Origin: Kluyvera georgiana ATCC 51603
GTDB taxonomy: Bacteria > Pseudomonadota > Gammaproteobacteria > Enterobacterales > Enterobacteriaceae
Direction of reading: 5' to 3'
DNA length: 64,000 nucleotides
NCBI RefSeq assembly: GCF_001654985.1
Contig: NZ_LXEU01000085.1
Coordinates: forward strand, 55,102 to 119,101
Shown: positions 1 through 8,436 of the stretch, piece after piece
Position numbering within the stretch: the first letter of the stretch is position 1
How the letters are laid out: every line of letters starts with the position of its first letter
Position numbers and translations under genes: made by a program
Notes under the pieces: model-generated
The model's input: the letters and a program-made list of their open reading frames with translations, nothing else
Database searches by the model: none
Told to the model about the DNA's origin: nothing

Positions 1-974
1 CCACCGTTGCGCATTTCATCGAATAACGGAAATTTGATGGCGCTGCGTTTCTTGCTGCCTTGCTTCCACTCTTCACCTGTCCAGAACGGGTACGCCTGGT
101 GCGTTTTGGCGGATGGCGTGGAAAAGTAGGTGGTGCGCCATTTGTCGTGTGTGGCCATTGCGCTGGCCACTTCGTTCAGGCGCGCAAAGTTCGGTACCCA
201 GAAATATTCATCACAGTACAAATGGCCGCTGTATGACTGCGCGGTGTTTTTGTTGGTGGAAAGAAAACGCAGCTCTGCACCGTTGCTTAAGCGGATCGGG
301 TTGCCGGTCAGTGTGATGCCAAAATACTGCTCTGCAATGTTGACGATGTAAGAGCGGAAAACCTCCGCCTGCGCTTTTGATGCGGAAAGGAAGATTTGCG
401 GATCGCCGGTCATGACCGCATTTTCAAACGCTTCAAATGCAAAGTACCAGGTCGCGCCGATCTGGCGGCTTTTCAGGATATTGCGCACCGCCTGGCCAAT
501 GTTCTGGCGCAGGTGCTTCTGATAACCAAAAAGATGTTCGTCTGCCCAGGTGTCAAAGTCGTCCTGGGTGAGTGATGAAATATCGTTTTTCTTGTATTTG
601 CGTTTACTGCGCGGTTCGTCGTCTCCACCGTCGCGCGCTGCAGCTGCTTGCCCGTTCCCCTGGCCGCTGGCCATCTTCTCTTTATGCTTATTGCTTTGTG
701 CGCGCAGCTTCGTGGCGTGAGCAATCAGCAAATCCATTTCTTTCAGGTCGAGATCGGTTTTATTGTCGCGGCTGGCAAGCAGCTGGTAACGGCGTTCAAT
801 CGCTTCTTCTGTGCTTTCATGGCTGAGTAAATTCGCCCAGCCGTTTTTTTCTGCCCAGTAGTAAACGATCCGCGTATTCGGCAGATTTAATTCTGATGCA
901 ATTTCCTTTGGCGTATAGCGGCGCAGGTAAAGAGCGCGCGCAACGCCTTTTAGTTCTTCTGAGTATTTAGCCAT
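1..974 (-). CDS. P: Phage terminase large (ATPase) subunit, P2 gpP-like, 3' part beyond window
   Basis: Packaging motor ATPase that drives DNA into the prohead. The minus-strand frame opens at ATG 972-974 and stays open to position 1, giving 324 residues without a stop; the C-terminal nuclease part is off the window. Visible features are an N-terminal helix-turn-helix-like segment (about residues 21-46), a basic linker (about 95-130), a Walker A-like SRQIGAT at 169-175 as in gpP proteins, and a Walker B-like YCDEY at 253-257. It is divergent from the scaffold gene, the arrangement of P and O in P2. The portal gene (Q) would be expected next to the left. Confidence 0.92.
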   Translation of the reverse strand, partial: MAKYSEELKGVARALYLRRYTPKEIASELNLPNTRIVYYWAEKNGWANLLSHESTEEAIERRYQLLASRDNKTDLDLKEMDLLIAHATKLRAQSNKHKEKMASGQGNGQAAAARDGGDDEPRSKRKYKKNDISSLTQDDFDTWADEHLFGYQKHLRQNIGQAVRNILKSRQIGATWYFAFEAFENAVMTGDPQIFLSASKAQAEVFRSYIVNIAEQYFGITLTGNPIRLSNGAELRFLSTNKNTAQSYSGHLYCDEYFWVPNFARLNEVASAMATHDKWRTTYFSTPSAKTHQAYPFWTGEEWKQGSKKRSAIKFPLFDEMRNG

Positions 975-1027
975 AGATTTAATTATGCCGTGGCCAACGA
1001 TAAAAAACGGCGCGGTTAATTCGTGCC

Positions 1028-1059
1028 TGTTCGGTAATGGCTTATATCCGAATTGAACA
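1028..1059. promoter_or_regulatory. Dyad in the divergent terminase/scaffold promoter region
   Basis: Between the divergent P and O genes lies an imperfect dyad: TGTTCGG (1028-1034) faces CCGAA (1048-1052) with TTGAACA following to 1059. P2-type phages control divergent late promoters here through an Ogr/Delta zinc-finger activator that binds TGT-N12-ACA. The spacing here does not match that consensus exactly, so the assignment as an activator site is inference. Confidence 0.3.
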
Positions 1060-1136
1060 GAATAAAGCGTAATGCGCTGCCGGGTTTAATTAGCAATAAT
1101 TTATTTGCAGCGTCAGTGAGAACGCGAAGGGGGGAT

Positions 1137-1937
1137 ATGTCTCATTTAAAAACTGACTGGCTGTGTGTTGCTACCGAAGGGGATACCGTCGATGGTCGGG
1201 ATATTAAACGACAGTGGATTATTGATATGGGGGAAACCTATGACTATAGCCACTATGTCGCATTAATCTGGCCGGAACATGAAGATGATTGCGGCAATTT
1301 TGGTGAGGTGCTGGAAGCCACCTGGCACGACGGTGATGATGGGCTGGCGCGATTATATGTAAGCCTTTGCCCGAATATGCGCCTGATTTTTGCCAATCAT
1401 GAAGATCAGCTGCTTTTCTTCTCTATCGAACCGGAAGAGAACTGGCGCGGCAGTGGGCGTACATACCTGAAGGGGCTGGCGGTGACTGATACACCCGCCA
1501 GTGTTGGCACTACACGGCTGCGCTTTAGCACGCGGCGCAAATTATCGAAACGGGGATATTACAGTTGTGTAATTTCCCATGATGGCAAAATTAAACAGGA
1601 AGAGAAGATGAAGAACTGGCAGAAATTGTTTGGTATTAAGCCGAAGTTTGAAGATGAAACGCAACCGGAAGATGCGCCAGCGAGTGACGATAAACTTCAG
1701 GCACTGGCTAGCGCTCTTAATGAACTTGAAGGCCGCGTGGGTAAAATTGAAGCCCAGCTTAATTCAGTGTCGGAAGATGTAGATATGATTTCCGAAGTAG
1801 TAGATACCAAAGAGTTTGCGGCTATTCGCGATAATGCAGAAGAAATTGTTAAGCGTTTTAGTGCGCTGGATAAAAGTCCCGGTGCGAATAAAGGGCGTAA
1901 TATTCCGGGGAAAGCGGGGCAGTTTAAATATATTTAA
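1137..1937 (+). CDS. O: Capsid scaffolding protein with serine protease domain (P2 gpO-like)
   Basis: Internal scaffold and maturation protease of the prohead. The frame is open from TTG 1053, but the start is placed at ATG 1137, which has the purine-rich GAAGGGGGG just upstream and gives a 266-residue protein aligned with gpO. The N-terminal domain keeps the catalytic set of the family: Asp19 in EGDTVDG, His48 in WPEHED and Ser96 in FFSIEPE, followed by GLAVTDTPASVGT. Asp19 and His48 fall at the same numbers as in P2; the Ser is earlier because an insertion is missing. The C-terminal third is charged and helical (about 165-240), as expected for the scaffold part. First gene of the rightward late operon. 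Confidence 0.9.
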   Translation: MSHLKTDWLCVATEGDTVDGRDIKRQWIIDMGETYDYSHYVALIWPEHEDDCGNFGEVLEATWHDGDDGLARLYVSLCPNMRLIFANHEDQLLFFSIEPEENWRGSGRTYLKGLAVTDTPASVGTTRLRFSTRRKLSKRGYYSCVISHDGKIKQEEKMKNWQKLFGIKPKFEDETQPEDAPASDDKLQALASALNELEGRVGKIEAQLNSVSEDVDMISEVVDTKEFAAIRDNAEEIVKRFSALDKSPGANKGRNIPGKAGQFKYI

Positions 1938-1997
1938 TTCGCCGCGCTTAACATCTTAACGATTAACTAATTTATCGCGTTATAGCGAGGGAGTTTT

Positions 1998-3020
1998 ATG
2001 TTTTTAAATCAACGTGCACGAAACCTGATGCAACAATATTGCACAGGTCTGGCTAAAAGTTATGGCCAGGAAGATGCGAGTCTTTATTTCTCGCTGACTG
2101 ACCCGCAGGAAACCAGCCTACGTCTGGCGCTGCTGGAGGCTGTCGAGTTTCTGAACATGATTACCTGCGCCGATGTGGATCAGTTGTCCGGCCAGGTGGT
2201 TTCCGTGGGTTCTTCCGCACTGCATACCGGGCGTAATGAAACCGGGCGTTTTATGCGTCGTGTTGGTGTGGATGGTAACGACTATAAGCTGGTTGAAACG
2301 GACAGCTGCGCCGCGCTGCGCTGGGATTTGTTGTCAGTCTGGGCTAACGCCGGGCGCGAGGAAAACGAGTTTTTCAACCTGGTGCAGACTTTCTCTAATC
2401 AGGCGTTTGCGCTGGATATGCTGCGCATCGGCTTCAACGGTACCAGCGTGGCCAAAACCACTGATCCGGTCGCTAACCCGATGGGTGAGGATGTGAATAT
2501 TGGCTGGCATGCCCGCATGAAGTCCTTCAACGGTGGCAATCAGATTATGACCGATCCGATTGTGCTTGATGATAAAGGCGACTACCGCGGCCTTGATGCT
2601 ATGGCGTCTGATCTGATTAACACCAAAATCCCGGCACAGTTCCGTAATGACCCGCGCCTGGTGGTGCTGGTTGGCGCTGACCTGGTGGCAGCGGAGCAGT
2701 ACCGACTGTATCAGGCAGCAGATCGCCCGTCTGAGAAGATTGCGGCGCAGATGCTGGGCAGCACTATTGCAGGCCGTAAGGCCATTATCCCGCCGTTCAT
2801 GCCAGGTAAACGCATGGTGGTTACACCGCTGAGCAACCTGCACATCTACACCCAGCGCAACACGCGCCAGCGTAAAGCGGAGTTTGTTGAAGACCGTAAG
2901 CAGTACGAAAACAAATACCTGCGCAACGAAGGCTATGCGGTTGAAGAGCCGGAGCTGTACGCCGCGATTGATGAAAGCGCGGTAACAATCGGCACCGTCA
3001 CAGAGCAACCGGAGGGCTGA
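1998..3020 (+). CDS. N: Major capsid protein (P2 gpN-like)
   Basis: HK97-fold shell protein of the head, normally trimmed at its N-terminus by the gpO-type protease encoded just upstream. The 340 residues are close to P2 gpN in length, and segments such as VSVGSSALHTGR, GFNGTSVA and VLVGADLVA are typical of the family. ATG 1998 is preceded by GCGAGGGAG, a good ribosome binding site. The gene ends 3 nt before the terminase small-subunit gene. Confidence 0.93.
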   Translation: MFLNQRARNLMQQYCTGLAKSYGQEDASLYFSLTDPQETSLRLALLEAVEFLNMITCADVDQLSGQVVSVGSSALHTGRNETGRFMRRVGVDGNDYKLVETDSCAALRWDLLSVWANAGREENEFFNLVQTFSNQAFALDMLRIGFNGTSVAKTTDPVANPMGEDVNIGWHARMKSFNGGNQIMTDPIVLDDKGDYRGLDAMASDLINTKIPAQFRNDPRLVVLVGADLVAAEQYRLYQAADRPSEKIAAQMLGSTIAGRKAIIPPFMPGKRMVVTPLSNLHIYTQRNTRQRKAEFVEDRKQYENKYLRNEGYAVEEPELYAAIDESAVTIGTVTEQPEG

Positions 3021-3023
3021 TAA

Positions 3024-3725
3024 ATGGCACTTTCACCCGCGCAACGGCACAGCCAGCGCATCGCCACGGAACAGCGCCTGAAACAAAGCCAGGCAGTGGA
3101 CAGCCGCGAAAGTATGCACGTACTGATTGCCGCACTTGAAAAAGATGTGGCGCTGGCCCGAAGCCTGCCGCTGATCGCCGATCGTGTCGCGTTAAAGCGT
3201 GATGTGCTGCTGCCGCGCTGGATGCCTACCGTGGAAGCCTATCTGGCAAGCGGGCAAAGCTACGCCAACCCGATACTGGCCTGGTGCGTGATCTGGCTGT
3301 TTGACGTAGGCGAGCTGGAAAAGGCGCTGGATTGGGCTGATATCGCAATCAGCCAGCAGCAGGCCACGCCGGAGCGGCTGCGCAGCAATTTTCCTACGTT
3401 TGTGGCCGATACGATGCTGGCCTGGGCGGAGGAATCTGCCGGACGCGGGGAAAGTATTGAGCCGTATTTCTCGCGCACCTTTGACCGCGTGGCAAACACC
3501 TGGCGGCTGCATGAGCAGATCACCGCTAAGTGGTTCAAATTCGCCGGGCTGGAGCTGCTGCGCGGGGAAGATGGGCGGAAAACGGCTGCTGGGGTGGACG
3601 ATGTGGAAACGCTGGAAAAAGCCGATCAACTGCTGGCTATTGCTGAAAAGCATTATTTCAAAATTAGCGTGAAAACCGCCCGGCAGACTATTGCCGCACG
3701 TCTGCGCAAATTGACGCAGGGTTAA
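3024..3725 (+). CDS. M: Terminase small subunit / endonuclease (P2 gpM-like)
   Basis: DNA-recognition subunit that, with the large subunit, cuts at cos and starts packaging. The 233-residue, Arg/Lys-rich helical protein starts MALSPAQRHSQRI, characteristic of gpM relatives, and occupies the M position between capsid and head-completion genes. ATG 3024 follows GGAGG at 3011-3015. A long-range inverted repeat, AGGCGGGC at 3741-3748 and GCCCGCCT at 3800-3807 followed by TTTT, lies after the stop and may form a structure between this gene and L. Confidence 0.88.
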   Translation: MALSPAQRHSQRIATEQRLKQSQAVDSRESMHVLIAALEKDVALARSLPLIADRVALKRDVLLPRWMPTVEAYLASGQSYANPILAWCVIWLFDVGELEKALDWADIAISQQQATPERLRSNFPTFVADTMLAWAEESAGRGESIEPYFSRTFDRVANTWRLHEQITAKWFKFAGLELLRGEDGRKTAAGVDDVETLEKADQLLAIAEKHYFKISVKTARQTIAARLRKLTQG

Positions 3726-3821
3726 CGACTACCGCAAGCCAGGCGGGCGCGGTGGAGGGCAGCGCACAGACCGTGCATCTGCGCCGTGGAAACCGGCCAG
3801 CCCGCCTTTTTCGGGGGATTT

Positions 3822-4274
3822 ATGTTTAGTGGCAAGCCGCTGGATTACCAGGATGAACCGCTGACGAATAACGGCTTTTGGCCAGACCTGAATCTAAAGG
3901 ATTTTCAGGCGCAGCGGGCGCTGCCGGTTGATATTGATGCCGCCACTGTCGCACAGGCACTACTTGCTGCCGCAGTGGAGGTGAATGCGGAGCTGGAGAA
4001 CGTGGAAGCCAGCTGGCGCGCGAAGGGTTACACCCTGGCGGCAGATGTGCCAGGGGTAACAATGGCCGGGCTGAATGGCCTGTGCGCACAGTACACCAAA
4101 GCGGTGTTTGCCAGGGGAAAGGCGGATTTAATGGGCGAATTTGCCACGGTGGGGCGGCGTGATAGCCATCCAGGGCAGGAAAGCCAGGAAACCCGCGCCG
4201 GGCTGCTGGCGGAATCCTCGGTGGTGATCCGTCGCATGAAAGGGCTTAAACGGGCAACGGTGAAAAAGGTATGA
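3822..4274 (+). CDS. L: Head completion/stabilization protein (P2 gpL-like)
   Basis: Fills and stabilises the head after packaging so the tail can join. The frame is open from GTG 3786, but ATG 3822 has CGGGGGA just upstream and gives a 150-residue protein beginning MFSGKPLDYQDEPL, the family's usual start. Its C-terminus carries RRDSHPGQESQETRAGLLAE and RRMKG, also familiar from gpL. The stop overlaps the next start (ATGA), so translation is probably coupled. Confidence 0.85.
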   Translation: MFSGKPLDYQDEPLTNNGFWPDLNLKDFQAQRALPVDIDAATVAQALLAAAVEVNAELENVEASWRAKGYTLAADVPGVTMAGLNGLCAQYTKAVFARGKADLMGEFATVGRRDSHPGQESQETRAGLLAESSVVIRRMKGLKRATVKKV

Positions 4275-4783
4275 GCGAGACACAAACGCAGCTTGAAAGC
4301 CTGACCGCGTTTTTTCGGCAGAACGTGCCAGCCCGCGCGATGCAGCGCTTTGACAGTGTGCTGGATGAAATGGAGTTCATACCGGCCGCCAAAGATTTGG
4401 GGCTGGAGCAGTACCGCCTGGCGGTAATCCGTTATGACGCGGTGCTGAGCTGGGAGCGTTTCCCGTATCGGCTGTGCGCGCCGCAGCTGCTGATGGCGCT
4501 GATGGCCGTGTGGCTGAACGAGGCCGATCGCAACCTGTTTGATGATGTCGGGATAACGGAAACCGATCCGCAGTGGGATGTCACGGTGGAGGACGAAGAA
4601 ACGGCCACTATCGTGCTTACCGTGCCAATGGCGGAAGAGCTGGTGATCCGTGAGGACGAAAACGGCGTTATTCCGTGGGAGGGTAAACGCTGGTCACTGG
4701 CCAGCACAGAAATCTGGACTGCAGTCACTGGCAATATTTATGCCGTGGATCAGGCCGGTGCGCCACTCGGTGAGCCGGAATGA
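4271..4783 (+). CDS. R: Tail completion protein (P2 gpR-like)
   Basis: Probable tail-terminator/completion protein. The 170 residues have the acidic, single-domain layout of the P2 gpR family, with W-rich segments (LSWERFPYRLC, MAVWLNEADRN) and conserved position between head-completion and S-like genes. Overlaps both neighbours by 4 nt (ATGA). Assignment rests more on position and length than on a diagnostic motif. Confidence 0.72.
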   Translation: MSETQTQLESLTAFFRQNVPARAMQRFDSVLDEMEFIPAAKDLGLEQYRLAVIRYDAVLSWERFPYRLCAPQLLMALMAVWLNEADRNLFDDVGITETDPQWDVTVEDEETATIVLTVPMAEELVIREDENGVIPWEGKRWSLASTEIWTAVTGNIYAVDQAGAPLGEPE

Positions 4784-5487
4784 TAGCGGGCGGCGAGCTG
4801 AATAAAACGCAGCTGGCAGAGCTGCGCAAGGCGCTGGCGAACATGGAACTGCCGCCGCGCAAGCGCCAGCGCCTACTGTGGCGAATGGCCAAATATGGCG
4901 TTATCGCCGCTGCAAAGCGCAATGTGCGCAATCAGGCCGCGCCGGATGGTACTGCGTGGCCGGGGCGTAAGACAAAGCGCAAAGGGAAGATGCTGCGCAA
5001 TATGCCGAAGCTGCTGCATATCCGGGAAATGCCGGAAATGCAGGCGGTAAGAATCTACCTGCAGGGTGGAGGCTACCGGAACGGGGAAAAACCTGTACCC
5101 GCTGGTACCGTGGGCTATGCCCAACAAAATGGGATGCATGTGCGGGTAAATCGCGCCAGCCAGTCGCAGAAAGGCAAGCCGGGAAAACTGGCGACGGCCG
5201 CGCAGGCAAAGAAATTGCGCGCGCTGGGATATCGGGTACGAAGGGGGAAGCGCTGGAAAAAGCCTACCCTGGGCGAAATAACCGCCTCAATGCCTTATGA
5301 CCAGGCTGGGCTACTGATCAGGAAATTGAGCGGTAAAGCGGTGAAAACCAGCTGGACAATCGATCTGCCTGCCCGTGTGTTCCTCGGGATGTCAGATGAT
5401 GAATTTAACAAAGCGCTGGCGCGGCAGCTGCAGGCCATTGGCTACGGCTGGAACGTGAACGCGCAGGATATTAAGGGGAAAGCATGA
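4780..5487 (+). CDS. S: Phage virion morphogenesis / tail completion protein (P2 gpS-like)
   Basis: Member of the virion-morphogenesis family to which P2 gpS belongs, thought to act at head-tail joining. The 235-residue protein is very basic; family features include the N-terminal PPRKRQRLLWRMAKYG and the central AAPDGTAWPGRK around residue 53. It is longer than P2 gpS (about 150 aa), with an extra basic C-terminal half. Its start overlaps the R-like stop and its stop overlaps the sheath start by 4 nt. Confidence 0.8.
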   Translation: MIAGGELNKTQLAELRKALANMELPPRKRQRLLWRMAKYGVIAAAKRNVRNQAAPDGTAWPGRKTKRKGKMLRNMPKLLHIREMPEMQAVRIYLQGGGYRNGEKPVPAGTVGYAQQNGMHVRVNRASQSQKGKPGKLATAAQAKKLRALGYRVRRGKRWKKPTLGEITASMPYDQAGLLIRKLSGKAVKTSWTIDLPARVFLGMSDDEFNKALARQLQAIGYGWNVNAQDIKGKA

Positions 5488-6611
5488 CCTGGCCAAATGT
5501 TGGCGTTAACCAGATTAACCAGCTGCAGGGCGAGACTAACGAAGTTGAACGCTGTGTGCTGTTTGTCGGGAAAGGCGCTGTGAACGTAGGCAAAACGCTG
5601 GCGGTGAACACCCAGAGCGATTTTGACAAGCTGCTGGGCGAAAGTGACAGCCAGCTGAAAAGTGATGTGATGGTGGCGATGGCGAACGCTGGCCAGAACT
5701 GGTGGGGGTTCGTCCATGTGCTGGCCGATGATGCCGGGCCGGATGCATGGGTGGACGCGGTGAAGGCGGCGCAGGCTTCCTGCTCGGTTGAAGGGGTGCT
5801 GTTGTCTGATGATGTTTCGACGAAAGCCACCATTAACCAGGCCGTTACCCTGCGCTCTGAACTGATTGCGAAGTTTGGCCGCTGGGTATGGTTCATCCTG
5901 GCCACTCAGGGGATGCAGGAAGATGAAGCGCAGGCGGATTACCTGGCGCGTATGTCCACGCTGCAGGACGGTATTGCAGAAAAGGCCGTTCAGCTTGTTC
6001 CGCGTTTGTGGGGTAACGATCCCGCCGTGCTGGCTGGTCGCCTTTGCAATCGTGCTGTGACTATTGCCGATAGCCCGGCGCGCGTAAAAACCGGCGCGCT
6101 GGTGAGTCTGGGCAGTGATGAATTGCCGCTGGATGGCGCCGGTGAAGTGCTGGAGCTGGCCACGCTGCAGGCGCTGGAAGCGCAGCGATTTAGTGTGCCG
6201 ATGTGGTATCCGGATTACGACGGCTTTTATTGGGCTGATGGCCGCACCCTGGACGTTGAAGGTGGGGATTATCAATCCATCGAAACGCTGCGCATTGCCG
6301 ATAAAGCCGCGCGCCGTATCCGCCTGCTGGCTATCAGCAAAATTGCCGATCGTGCGCTGAACAGTACACCGGGCAGCATTGCGGCCAATCAGTCGCTGTT
6401 CATGAAGCCTCTGCGCGAAATGTCCACCGCTGCCAGCATTAACGGCGTGTCGTTCCCTGGAGAAGTGAAGCCGCCGCAGGATGGGGATGTGACGATTGTC
6501 TGGAAGAGCAAAAAGGCGGTGGATATTTACATTGTGGTGCGCACGTATGAAGTGCCGCTGCAGATCACTATCAATCTGATGCTGGATGCCAGCCTGGAGG
6601 CTACCGCATGA
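5484..6611 (+). CDS. Contractile tail sheath protein (DUF2586 type)
   Basis: Predicted sheath subunit of the contractile tail. The 375 residues match the DUF2586 family, which takes the sheath position in HP1/K139-like phages; it starts MTWPNVGVNQINQLQGETN and ends with the beta-rich VDIYIVVRTYEVPLQITINL typical of sheath C-termini. Unlike P2, where sheath and tube lie after the tail fibres, it sits between the tail-completion and lysis genes. Coupled by ATGA overlaps on both sides. Confidence 0.82.
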   Translation: MTWPNVGVNQINQLQGETNEVERCVLFVGKGAVNVGKTLAVNTQSDFDKLLGESDSQLKSDVMVAMANAGQNWWGFVHVLADDAGPDAWVDAVKAAQASCSVEGVLLSDDVSTKATINQAVTLRSELIAKFGRWVWFILATQGMQEDEAQADYLARMSTLQDGIAEKAVQLVPRLWGNDPAVLAGRLCNRAVTIADSPARVKTGALVSLGSDELPLDGAGEVLELATLQALEAQRFSVPMWYPDYDGFYWADGRTLDVEGGDYQSIETLRIADKAARRIRLLAISKIADRALNSTPGSIAANQSLFMKPLREMSTAASINGVSFPGEVKPPQDGDVTIVWKSKKAVDIYIVVRTYEVPLQITINLMLDASLEATA

Positions 6612-7063
6612 GCAAACGCATTTCCGGCCAGTCGTTTGACTGCTATCTGGATGGCGATCTTATCCATATCGAGAAAATTTCTCTCGATATCACGGATAAC
6701 ACCGCTGCTGCGCAGACCCGTGGTGTGCCTGATGGCTTCACTGATGGCGACGTGGCGGCGGAAGGTGAAATTGAAGTCAGCACTAAGGTGCTGCAGGTGC
6801 TGACGGCAAAAGCCCGCGCGGCCGGTTCGTGGCGCGGTATTGCGCCGGTTGATTTTCTCTTTTATGCCAAAGCCGGCAGTGAGGAAATCAAGGTGGAAAC
6901 GTTCGGCAATAAGCTGCAGCTGTCCAATCTGTTGGATATCGATCCGAAGGGCGGCAGCGTCACCACGCACAAAATTAAGTATTTCGTGACCAGTCCGAAA
7001 TTCGTGAATATCAACGGCGTCCCGTATCTGGAAGCGGAAGCCACTGAAAACCTGATCGGTTAA
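6608..7063 (+). CDS. Tail tube protein (DUF2597 type)
   Basis: Small beta-rich protein of 151 residues immediately after the sheath, matching the DUF2597 family, which pairs with DUF2586 sheaths and is taken to form the tail tube. Starts MSKRISGQSFDCYLDGDLIHIEKI. The function is inferred from this pairing and the usual sheath-tube order. Its ATG overlaps the sheath stop. Confidence 0.78.
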   Translation: MSKRISGQSFDCYLDGDLIHIEKISLDITDNTAAAQTRGVPDGFTDGDVAAEGEIEVSTKVLQVLTAKARAAGSWRGIAPVDFLFYAKAGSEEIKVETFGNKLQLSNLLDIDPKGGSVTTHKIKYFVTSPKFVNINGVPYLEAEATENLIG

Positions 7064-7072
7064 GGGGCAGGG

Positions 7073-7372
7073 ATGCAGGAACATGAAAAGAGCCTTTACA
7101 CCCTTATTGCTATCGGCCTGATGGTCGCACTCGGGAAACTATTGACCAGCGATGACGTTATTACGCCGCGCTTGTTCTTTGGTCGCCTGATCCTGGGTGG
7201 TCTGGTCTCGACGGCCGCGGGCGCTGTGCTGTTTCAGATACCCGATGCCAGCCCTTTAGCGGTTAACAGCTTAGGTACGATTCTGGCTATTGCCGGTTAT
7301 CAGTCCGTAGAAATTTATCTCCGCCGCAGGGCGGCAGGAAAGAAAGGGAGCGGTGAAAATGACGTTAAGTGA
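7073..7372 (+). CDS. Holin
   Basis: Membrane protein that permits endolysin activity at the end of infection. The 99 residues contain about three hydrophobic segments (roughly 10-28, 37-57 and 66-82) and a basic, hydrophilic tail (RRRAAGKKG), the layout of class I holins of HP1-like phages. It heads the lysis cassette holin-endolysin-spanins and overlaps the endolysin gene by 14 nt. Start ATG 7073 follows AAGGGG. Confidence 0.82.
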   Translation: MQEHEKSLYTLIAIGLMVALGKLLTSDDVITPRLFFGRLILGGLVSTAAGAVLFQIPDASPLAVNSLGTILAIAGYQSVEIYLRRRAAGKKGSGENDVK

Positions 7373-7700
7373 AAAACAGCAGTTATTTGCGGTGATGGTT
7401 GCCAATCTGATCCATTGGGCTGATGAACGCGGATATCGTGTGACCTTTGGTGAGGCGCAAAGAACGCCAGAATGTGCGGCGCTCAATGCTAAGAAAGGAA
7501 CGGGCATTGCGAATAGCCTGCACACAAAGCGCCTGGCAATTGACCTGAATCTGTTCATTAACGGCCAGTATATGACCCGCACCGAGGATTACCGGCCATT
7601 GGGTGAATACTGGGAGTCAATCGGCGGCAGCTGGGGCGGGCGCTTTAAATCCAACCCTGACGGCAATCACTTTAGCCTGGAACATAACGGGGTGCGCTGA
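7359..7700 (+). CDS. M15-family peptidase endolysin
   Basis: Predicted zinc L-alanyl-D-glutamate-type peptidase that cuts peptidoglycan cross-bridges. The metal-binding pattern of family M15 is present: SLHTKRLAIDLNLF (S-x-H-x6-D) around residues 51-64 and GNHFSLEHNG near the C-terminus supplying the second His pair. A GTG at 7353 is in frame, but ATG 7359 is the better start because GGAG at 7347-7350 is 8 nt away, giving 113 residues. Very short for an endolysin, a single catalytic domain without a cell-wall-binding part. Its TGA overlaps the i-spanin ATG. Confidence 0.85.
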   Translation: MTLSEKQQLFAVMVANLIHWADERGYRVTFGEAQRTPECAALNAKKGTGIANSLHTKRLAIDLNLFINGQYMTRTEDYRPLGEYWESIGGSWGGRFKSNPDGNHFSLEHNGVR

Positions 7701-8032
7701 TGAACCGTGTGGCCGTGCTCGCTGCAATCCTCTGCGTGCTGGCGTTTGTCTGTGGCTGGAAGGTGGCCACTTGGCACCGTGACAGTATCGATCTGGCCAT
7801 TAGCAAGACGGCCACCGCCACCGGCAAGCAGCTGGCGGACGCGGCCAGCGATTCCGGGCGAAAACTGGAAAACCAGCTGGAGGCTTTGAAAAATGCGCCA
7901 CCGCGTGAAATACGCACCGAAGTGGTTAAGCCGGTATTTACCAATGTTTGTTTGTCTGCTGAGTTTGTCAGCATGTACAACGACGCCGCAGCCAGTACCG
8001 AACGTGCGTTATCAGGAAAACCTGAAAACTAA
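7700..8032 (+). CDS. i-spanin (Rz-like inner-membrane subunit)
   Basis: Inner-membrane half of the spanin complex that fuses inner and outer membranes in the last lysis step. The 110 residues have one N-terminal membrane anchor (about residues 4-22, VAVLAAILCVLAFVCGWKV) followed by a charged periplasmic helix. The o-spanin gene starts inside it in another frame, the classic Rz/Rz1 layout. Confidence 0.82.
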   Translation: MNRVAVLAAILCVLAFVCGWKVATWHRDSIDLAISKTATATGKQLADAASDSGRKLENQLEALKNAPPREIRTEVVKPVFTNVCLSAEFVSMYNDAAASTERALSGKPEN

Positions 8033-8192
8033 GTGCACCACACAGCTGCTGCGCCTGACTGGTACAACGGGGCGTGACGCTGCAGAGCTGTTAATTATTT
8101 ATCTGGATATATACGGGCAGTGCGCTGCGCGTCATAACCAGTTAGTCGATGAAATTAATCTACGAGAGAATTTATTAAATGGAAAAAATTAA
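7893..8192 (+). CDS. o-spanin (Rz1-like outer-membrane lipoprotein)
   Basis: Outer-membrane partner of the i-spanin. Encoded in a different frame, starting inside the i-spanin gene and running 160 nt beyond it. The 99-residue product has a lipoprotein signal with lipobox LSAC (Cys28) followed by a proline-containing stretch (TTTPQPVPNVRY). The C-terminal extension past the Rz end resembles the partly overlapping Rz1 genes of P2-like phages (LysB/LysC). Overlaps the chaperone gene by 14 nt. Confidence 0.8.
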   Translation: MRHRVKYAPKWLSRYLPMFVCLLSLSACTTTPQPVPNVRYQENLKTKCTTQLLRLTGTTGRDAAELLIIYLDIYGQCAARHNQLVDEINLRENLLNGKN

Positions 8193-8436
8193 ACTGGCAG
8201 TTTGTGGTGTGGATATTGTTTTTGAACCGAACCAGACCGCCTACAACAAATTTATTAACGAAATGGCGATGGATAACAAAGTATCGCCTGCGCATAACTA
8301 CCTTAATCGTATTGTTGCGCCAGAAAGTAAAGAAGCGCTGGCGGAAATTTTAAAACGTCCGGGCGCTGCACTTCAGCTTGCTGGGAAGGTGAATGAGATT
8401 TATGCGCCTGAACTGGAAATTGAAGTAAAAAACTAA
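8179..8436 (+). CDS. Tail assembly chaperone, zero-frame product (E-like)
   Basis: Small acidic protein of 85 residues in the position of P2 gene E, just before the tape measure. Such chaperones coat the tape measure protein during tail assembly. The last sense codons are GTA AAA AAC before TAA, which form a canonical -1 slippery heptamer, so this protein is also the N-terminal part of a longer frameshift product. Confidence 0.8.
   Translation: MEKIKLAVCGVDIVFEPNQTAYNKFINEMAMDNKVSPAHNYLNRIVAPESKEALAEILKRPGAALQLAGKVNEIYAPELEIEVKN

Noticed and set aside
1053..1136. Upstream extension of the scaffold protein from TTG 1053
   Set aside because: Lies in the divergent promoter region; ATG 1137 has a strong ribosome site and gives the family's N-terminus and catalytic numbering.
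3741..3807. Terminator between phage genes M and L
   Set aside because: The 8-bp stem with TTT exists, but its loop is 51 nt and it would cut the late operon; more likely incidental or an mRNA structure.
3786..3821. GTG start for the head completion protein
   Set aside because: No ribosome site; the next ATG (3822) has one and matches the family start.
5442..6275. 277-codon minus-strand frame inside the prophage
   Set aside because: Antisense to the tail sheath gene; no ribosome site.
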